A stretch of 64,000 nucleotides of DNA from Aplidium turbinatum. Lineage: Eukaryota; Chordata; Ascidiacea; Aplousobranchia; Polyclinidae. Below, piece after piece: positions 32,801 to 41,800 of this stretch. A model generated the notes under the pieces. The model worked only from the letters and a program-made list of their open reading frames with translations, was not told the origin of the DNA and ran no database searches. Positions within the stretch are counted from its first letter, which is position 1, and every line of letters starts with the position of its first letter. The DNA lies in the NCBI GenBank assembly GCA_918807975.1, contig OU964918.1, positions 7,192,001-7,256,000 of the forward strand, in the 5' to 3' direction. A program made the translations under genes and the position numbers.

Positions 32801-35800
32801 TTAACGGCACCATCCTGGCGTTTATTAGCTACCGTACTTCTGTTTCTTTTGTTATCTGAGGAGCAGCGCTCTTGTTGCAACAAGTAGATCTTTTAATTGA
32901 GATCGATCCGCAATGAAGGTCAAACTAACGCAAATCTGAACTTAGAAACATTTGATTTAGATTTTTTTTTTTTTAATAATTTGCGGGGGGCAGCCCCCCG
33001 AGCTAAATTCACGGGGGGAGTCGGCGCCTATGTATACCGGTATAAAAGCATTATTTAGGAAAATGATTTAGGCTACATTCTAACTAACAAATTAAAACCT
33101 GGTAAAACAACAGTTTCAATTGTAAAGTGTCACATTTTGCACCTTTACAAATTAGAGTTTTCTCTAAAATTAAGAAAATAACAATACAACGAACTTCTTT
33201 CAGATGGCGCTGAAATAATATAAATCAACATAATGTAACAAACAATAAGAGGAGTTTCAAGTGGGTGCGCGGTCGCTAGATTCTCAAGAACGTCGGCACC
33301 AAATCTGTTTCTGAAAAAGGTGTCTTCAAATCTGGATATCTCCGAATTGTTACATACCATACTGTTCTTTTTAAGATCGTGGTTATATTTGATATCAATA
33401 CAGGTGGTGCAGGAATATGAGCGAGCCGTCATTTTCAGACTAGGAAGATTGTCTGCGGGTGGGGCAAAAGGACCAGGTATGTGTGTGAAATAAATGTCAT
33501 GCTTTTCAATTTTAATCTGATCTTTTTCAAGTTTTTGGAATCTTTCAATGCAGTCAATACAAAATATAAAAATTCAATAACAAATGAGTCCAGTATAAAA
33601 CACAATATTGTAATAAGTGTGAGTGTCATTTAAAGCAGTGGTTCTCAACTGGGGCGTTTTGATTTTGCAGGGAGGCGGTATGATTATCTCAGCTTAAGGG
33701 GGGTGTTTTGATTATTAGGGGGCATTCTGGTTTAAACCATCTACCGCCCAGCGTAACGATTTCGTCAAAGATCTCGTATCTTCGTGTTAGCATTTCCTAC
33801 CTCATACCTGGTGGAAAAGGGATTCAGCTGTGTTGTTTTGCTGCCTACCAATCAGCGAAACCCACTTGACATATCCATAAGAGGTGATCTTCGAATGTTT
33901 CTCACTGGGTTTACACCGGATGTGAAGAAACTGGCACTTTCTCACCAAGCACTGAGTACCAGTAGGCCTATACTGCTGTTTTCATGCTCGCAAATATATA
34001 TTTGCTTTTCATCAAATATAGTTACTACTAGTCTCTAAAACCTCTACAGGGTGTTTCACCCTAACAAGGGGTGGAATGGGATCATCAGAAGGTCCTTATT
34101 CCAATTGAAAGATAATTCTATTTGAATAAAGACCTTCTAATGATCCCCTTGTTGGGGTAAGACAGGCTGTAAAGGTTTTAGAGACTGGTAACTAGCCTAT
34201 ATTTGATGTAATTCGCTCTGCTTGGCATTGAGTACTTTTGTAGTATTAATAGTATTGATTGTTTTATATTCGCTTTTCGTAATTAATCGTTTTTGTTGGG
34301 GGGCGGTAAAATTTGCCAGTTCATGAAGGGGGCGTTGGGCCAAAAAAGGTTGAGAAACACTGATTTAAAGCCTCATTGCTAAGTTATACCAAAAGCAATT
34401 CATGACTATTTTCGCAACTTGATTTTCAAATATTTTCTGCTTTTACTGTGAAAAACTCGTATACACACTTCAGATGGGTGTTCCAACTTTCAATTCCTTC
34501 AATCATTCAGGTATTTTCTTTGTAATCCCATGCACTGATGAGTACAGGAAAGTGGATCTGAGGACGGTGTCTTTCGATGTGCCCCCACAGGAGGTATGTA
34601 ATTTGGGGGAGAAGACCTTTGTAAAGTAAATATGTAAACGTATCCTTGTTCGACTTATTGTGCCAATGCTTATAACTCAAACCATCGAATGGAGTTGGAG
34701 TTCCTGCCATACATTGATCAGTACAATGAACAATGGTCAATCTGATAAGCATTAAGCTCCATTCCTATACAATTATATTGGGCTTGTTATGTAAAAATTT
34801 TCATTTTTAGCCACAATCCCTCACAGATTCTGACCAAAGACAGCGTCACAGTCGCAGTGGATGCAGTGGTGTACTATCGCGTTCAGGATGCCACCATGAG
34901 CATTGCCAACGTAGCCAACGCTGACGGGGCCACCAGGTTGCTGTCCCAGACCACCCTGCGCAACATGCTGGGTACCAAGAGCCTCTCGGAGATCTTGACC
35001 GACCGTGACCACATTAGTGGAGGCATGCAGGTGCGATGACGTGCGCAGAAGCTGATTGCCTGCTGCTTAGAGTATTATTTATATCTAGTGAGCAAAAAAA
35101 GATTGTTTTTCTTGTTAACCTGCTATAGCGCTCAGCCGGGAGAAGCCACGTTCAGCCTTTTTTTCTAGAGAAGCAACAAACTTAATTGTAGCCCATGCGC
35201 CATAAAACATACACGTAACAATTTCACTTTATCTTGTCTGTCTGGTGTGAAGTGTACATAAAGGTTGGATTGGGAAGACAAATATGAATCTCGGTTCATA
35301 TTATTACAATTTATTTGCTGTGCATTTTTCAAAGAAAATCAGTCTTGAGCCTACTTAAATAATTCATTATGTATATATAATTGATAGTTTAACGCGCCTA
35401 CAATATAGTGATTTTCAGCAGTTAAAAGCATGATGCTAACTCAATGTCGGAATGGCCCGTTTCGGTGAGTTCGATTCGGTGAGTCCAATCCTTTAACGGG
35501 GGATTTTTTCAATTTTTTTTTTAAATTATTGGCTACCGTAGCCTAATTATCATTGCCGTTTTAGGGTTAGGGTTAAGGGTTAGAGGTTAGGAACTCACCG
35601 AATCGGACTCACCGAATAGTAGCAGACCCCTCAATGTCGTGCACTTGCTTGATGGATTGTTATTGCTTGATGGATGGAGCGGCACCGATGTCCACGTCTT
35701 GTGCTGGTATCGACCTGCAAGCCACTGTCTTTAGATCAGATTTACGAATGCATTGTTTGCATGACAGCAATCGTCCCACCAATGTCAACGCTTTGACACT

Positions 35801-38800
35801 CAATCCATCCCTGATCGCGCAATGTTGCACGCGCACTCGCGCAGTCTAAGACAGTGCGCAACCATGACGGTATGCGTATTTGTAATTTATGGGTCCGTTC
35901 AGCAGATGATTTTCCTTGTGAAGCAACAGACTGCAGTCGTTGAATCAACCAACTGAGTGCGTTGCACCAGCACAATTCACTTGTGGTTGGAAGAATTTAT
36001 GTTAAACTATTCGGTGACACCATTCATGATCCGATATATTATTTGTCATAGAGATGTATTATCACAATACAAGCGTCTCTAACTCTCTATATTTGCGCCA
36101 TCAATTCATTGCATCTACGCACATGCTCAAGTGATGAAACAAACACAAGTAACTTGTAGAGGGAGCATGTTATGATTGCTGGCCCAACGACTCCCGTTTC
36201 ACCTCTAATAAAACTTTGAACCTAACCATTCCTAACGAGCTGATTGATTTTCAGTCAACTTTGGACGAAGCTACGGATCCGTGGGGAATCAAGGTGGAAA
36301 GAGTTGAAATGTGAGTTTGTGGTAGAAACATCGCTTTCTTATGTTCGACTGTTCGTTCAACTTTAAGTTCTGTCGTCGCCAGCATGATAGCCAGCCAGCG
36401 TCGCCGTCTCAATATTTGTAGTTAGTTGTACTTTGTGTTGGTTCTACCGTCACTCGTTGGAAAGCGCGCTCGCTTCATCACGTGATATGACGTCACTCTT
36501 ACACGTCCTACCAGTGGTGGACGAGCGAAGAGGCAAAATAGAGAATTGTTGAACACAAAGTATTCATTGTGGAATATAGTGAGTAACTAGTGGGGGCTAC
36601 TGAATTGTATTGTGAGTGGTGGTAGAAGCAAGAATGTTTTACAACTAATTTGAACTATTCTGTTTGCGCTTTGACGCTAAATTTCTTTGCCGAAATGTCG
36701 TTTGGAATAGCCCTACAAAGTGAACCTTGGTTTCAATACAATAGGCTCCAAAAGTATCTTCTTTACATTAACCAGTGCATTGGCAACTCAATTGCTTTTC
36801 TCATGTGTTCCACACATATCACAGACAGCCACGGAGGAAACCTGTAATGGCCACTTGTTCTTATTTATTTTTGAAAGAGTGATTTTCCGTCTTTCAATTC
36901 CATACCAAGGTACGGCGTTGTACGGCTGTAGTGTACGCGGTTAGTGTTTAAACCAGAGCTGTGTAAAGGACTGTTTAAAACGCGCCCTTTGTGATTAAAT
37001 ACAAAGAAAATTACTTTTATTCGAGTCAGTTCAATCAGAAACTGCTAAAAATACGATTTCGATCTTCTAGCAACTAGATCATGTTTAGTTTAGCAGATCA
37101 TGCTTTTCAAAGAATAGAGTCTTTGTGAATTACTTTCAATTTTCATGATCGCTGATCTCTCCTTGCCGAGACAGCTCTGCGCCCATGTTTTTCTTTTAAC
37201 ATAAAACGATCTTCGTTTGAATGTTATTTTTTTAATTAAATTGTCATCAACACTTTTTGATACTAATCTCTTGGGTACGAAAGCAGCGACCAATAATGTG
37301 TCTGCTTCATTGCTTCATATTCGTTGCTTCATATTCGTTTCTTCATATTCGTTGCTTCATATTCGTTGCTTCATATTCGTTGCTTCATATTCGTTGCTTC
37401 ATATTCGTTGCTTCATATTCGTTGCTTCATATTCATTGCTTCGTATTGTTGTTGGGTTTTTCCACTCACTGCCGAAGAAGTTACCAAGATGGGAGTGAGT
37501 GACGCATTGTTGCGTAAAATTTCGGTCAATGCGGCTGAGATCATTGTTTGTGTCCTGTTTCATTTCCTCGGCTTGGCATTATTTGGAGATCGATTTCGCC
37601 AGGTCATTCGTGAACACCACTTTAATAGCTTGCTGGATTTTCTAGCAGTATCTTTGCTTTCGTCTCATAGATGGCTTAGATATATAAATGTATTAGTAAG
37701 GGGAGGGGATTATTAGGCTTTTTTTTCAAATCCATCTTTAGCCTTGAATTCAGGATACAACACTACAAGTCTACAACAGTAGGGGAGAGTGGGGCACAAT
37801 TGGACATGGGGTACAATTGGACATCGCATTTTATAGAAAAAATTGGAAACTCTGGAAGTCCTTGCCTTGGCAAAAAATTAGTTTCACATTAGTCGTTGTA
37901 CTATGAAAATTCTAAGAGTTTGTGTTGGTCGTGTATTGAGTTTGGCGGTGGGAAGTCTTTTAGCACCTGTATGTATAGTATTTTTAGCGGATTTTGTTTT
38001 AATCGTAATTTTTTTATGTAAAGTAAAGATTTTTAGATTTTTTATTTTTCTGTTCAAGCCATATACAGTAAAGTATCTTTTCATCACCTTTGCTTTGACC
38101 TGACTTTTAGAACAGGTTGTCCCTGCCCAACTTTAAATCGATGTTGGTGTGTGGGGTACAATTGGACACAAATTTTGGGGTACAATTGGACAGCAACACA
38201 CATGGTAGATCATACTGTAAAAGTAGTTCTTTTAATATTGCATGGTCTCATGCAACGCAATGTCATTTAAACGTTGTAATAACATTAAAAATAAAAATTT
38301 TGGGAGACATGATAAAATTTTAGGGGGGGGGGGGTAAAATTGCTTTTCCAAGATCCCCTCCCCCGTGGCAACGTCCCTGATTTTACTGCAATAAACAAGT
38401 AAAATCTATCTATTAGAGTCCTTGTCAGTTTCTTGATTACTTTTGTGTTGGTTTAAACTGTTGTTTCTAAACCATTGATAATATTTGCAAATGTCCAATA
38501 GTGCCCCATTACCGGGGCACAATTAGACAAAAACAATATTTTTTTCAATTGACTGTAGTATTTAATATGCATTTCCTAAGAGTTGTTTCACTGTCTCATT
38601 TTGTTAACAGTGTGATACTTTGTTATTGTGCAAAATTTGGATTTTGTTAGACTTTTAATATAGACGGGACTTCTATTTTACTATTTTTTGTCCAATTGTG
38701 CCCCACTCTCCCCTACATATATTTTAAGATTTCTGGTATAATTTGGATTGGAAATTTCAAAAGTATTATACCAGAGATCTTAAAATTTCCTAGTATTCTG

Positions 38801-41800
38801 GAATCTGGTCTAAATTTTAAATTAACCCTTCTTAGACGCACATACTACCATTATGTGATAAGTTCGACGACGACGTGCTCGCATAACTGGCTTGAAAGGG
38901 ACTATAACTTGTCTGTAGCTGTTCCAAGTATTTCTTGTGACTGAAAGCGCTAACTTCCTCATCAACGCGACGTTGCAAGTCGTCTTCATGGTTGACTGGT
39001 CCGGCTGAATTTTAGTTGAAAACTAAATGTTGGCCCAATGTTTCATCGGTTCGACATCAGACTATGTTGTATTAATGTAGTAATGGAAGGTTCACGGGTG
39101 TGACTGCGCTGGACTAGGGGCGTGAGACCAGAGAGGGGTACCCAAAAATAGTATATCCAATTTTATTTTGATAGATATACTAAATCTAGGCTGTATACCA
39201 AATTTTAGGTCAAAATATTGAAAAACCATTCATTAGGGGCAAAAAATGTAATTTTTGACCTCAGCGAGGGAATTTTTTTCATAAAAATTAATTTTGGATA
39301 TAAAATCTGACACAGCTGAGGGAATCAATTGATTTAAAAGTGTATTCCTACTCATTTTTCAGCAATGAATCCATTTTTGGTGGTTGAAATCATCTATCTC
39401 ATGTAGAAAGTGGCCAAAACTTGATTTTTCTTCCAAAAATACTGAAAAAATACCCCTAGAAAAAAAAATAATTGTAGAAATCTTCTTGCTGTGCCCCCCA
39501 CATCCCAATTCCAGTATTTTAAGCCCTCGTGTGGGATGGTCAGAATAAATGAAAACATTTTGGTGCAAGAAAAAGTGAAAAAGCTCTTGAAATGGCCAAA
39601 TGGTGCCATTTATGGTATTATTATACACGCAAGAATTTGAAAATTTGCTTCATTACATAGCACATAATTAACACATAATATATACACAGTATATTGAGCA
39701 CAAGGATAGACTATAGTCAGTGTTGTGTCCCAGGGGTGGATGTTTTTCCCCAATGCATGTGGAAATTCAAGGGTTTGTATTTGACTCCTTCTTTGTTTGT
39801 TTATTATATTGGTGGGGGGAGATTGAGAGATTAGCAGGGGATTATATCAGGTGTTTTGAGAAGAATATTCACCTCTGATGTGTCCCAATATTTCTATGTT
39901 ACCATAATGAATGTTTATTGTTTATGCATATCAGAATTATGTTCACATTTACTGATATTTAGATCAGCAATTGTGCATGATATTGATACACTTAGAAGGT
40001 AGGTTTTGCTTTGTTGAATAGAGCTTCGATTTCTTTGGCATTTTTCAAACAGAATTTGTTTGTTCTACCAAAGTCCCACTTTCCTGTAATAATAAGCCTT
40101 TTTTCATTTGTGCATGGACCATTCCAGCTCTTGCATGAAGTGAGAAGTTTTGTGATGCAATCAGTGTGCTTATTTTTCTCACACTTCTCTGCCAGTCGCT
40201 GTTTTCTCAACTGCTCTTGGAAATCTGACCATTTGATACTCATCAAATCAAGAGCGGGTTTCACAGCTTTTGCACATTCTGAGAGTTTCTGTCAGCCAGT
40301 TTTTGCCAATACCATATTATCTCTCAAAGTTTGTCCATTGTGTGTACGGTTGCGAAATTTTGCTGTTTCAGAGTAGCGGCTGAACGTTGAGAGCTTCCTT
40401 TCGCATGGTAAGTTGTTGGTTGTAGCAGAAACAAGAATATCATCTGGTATCAGTGTTAAGTCAGAAGCCCTGGAGCCTTTCACACAGTTTGGTCCTGGGA
40501 AACCTTATTCCCTTCCACATTGGCGTTGGAGACATTCAACACTTCCTTGACACATGAGATGGTACAGTTTTTGCTCCAGCTCTCCACTCAGGCAAATCTC
40601 CTATATAGTCTTGGAGTAAAGTCAACTGGTCTTTTAAAAGCTGCTCATCCAATGGCTTTAACAGAGATTTTAGCTGCACTGCATCCAACTTTTCCACACA
40701 ATTCATTAGAGGGAATGTAAGGTGTTGTCCAAAGTAAGCAAGCATTCTCAATTCAGTGATGAAAACATCACACTGTATGTAAATACGACATGCTTGAGCC
40801 AGCATGTTGTTTGCTAGTGTTTCATCCAAAAGCTTTTAAAACAAGGGCAATGCTTGAAGTAATCCTGCAGCACACGAACCAAGCTTGCAAAACCTTCTTT
40901 CAAAGTATAAGACCATTTTCTTCTGTTGATTATTTTGGATGCACAAATCACTAAAATGATTGCTCAGTGAGCTGGAATTCGCGCTTGCATGGGTACATGC
41001 AGAAAAACCAGTTGATGACAAAGTTGATGCAGAACAGATCCTTACAAAAATGAAAATGGAAAAAGGCTTATTATTACAGGAAAGTGGGACTTTGCTAGAA
41101 CAAACAAATTCTGTTTGAAAAATGCCAAAGAAATCGAAGCTCTATTCAACAAAGCAAAACCTACCTTCTAAGTGTATCAATATCATGCACAATTGCTGAT
41201 CTAAATATCAGTAGTAATGAACATAATTCTGATATGCATAAACAATAAACATTCCTTATGGCAACATAGAAATATTGGGACACATCAGAGGTGAATATTC
41301 TTCTCAAAACACCTGATATAATCCCCTGCTAATCTCTCAATCGCCCCACACCAATATAATAAACAAACAAAGAAGGAGTCAAATACAAACCCTTGAATTT
41401 CCACATGCATTGGGGAAGAACATCCACCCTTGGGACACAACACTGACTATAGTCTATCCTTGTGCTCAATATACTGTGTATGTATTATGTGTTAATTATG
41501 TGCTATGTAATGAAGCAAATTTTCAAATTCTTGCGTGTATAATAATACCATAAATGGCACCATTTGGCCATTTCAAGAGCTTTTTCACTTTTTCTTGCAC
41601 CAAAATGTTTTCATTTATTCTGACCATCCCACACGAGGGCTTAAAATACTGGAATTGGGATGTGGGGGGCACAGCAAGAAGATTTTTACAATTATTTTTT
41701 TTTCTAGGGGTATTTTTTCAGTATTTTTGGAAGAAAAATCAAGGTTTGGCCACTTTCTACATGAGATAGATGATTTTAACCACCAAAAATGGATTCATTG

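Noticed and set aside
35562-35600. A chromosome-internal telomere or fusion point
   Set aside because: Only about five degenerate TTAGGG-like units, in the loop of a 182-bp fold-back element.
37310-37449. CRISPR-like array
   Set aside because: The units are contiguous without spacers, and the host is an animal; it is a minisatellite. The same holds for 21492-21842 and 2230-2810.
37217-37716. Three overlapping plus-strand frames in stomatin intron 6
   Set aside because: They run through the 14-bp minisatellite and repeat the same 14 residues in each frame.
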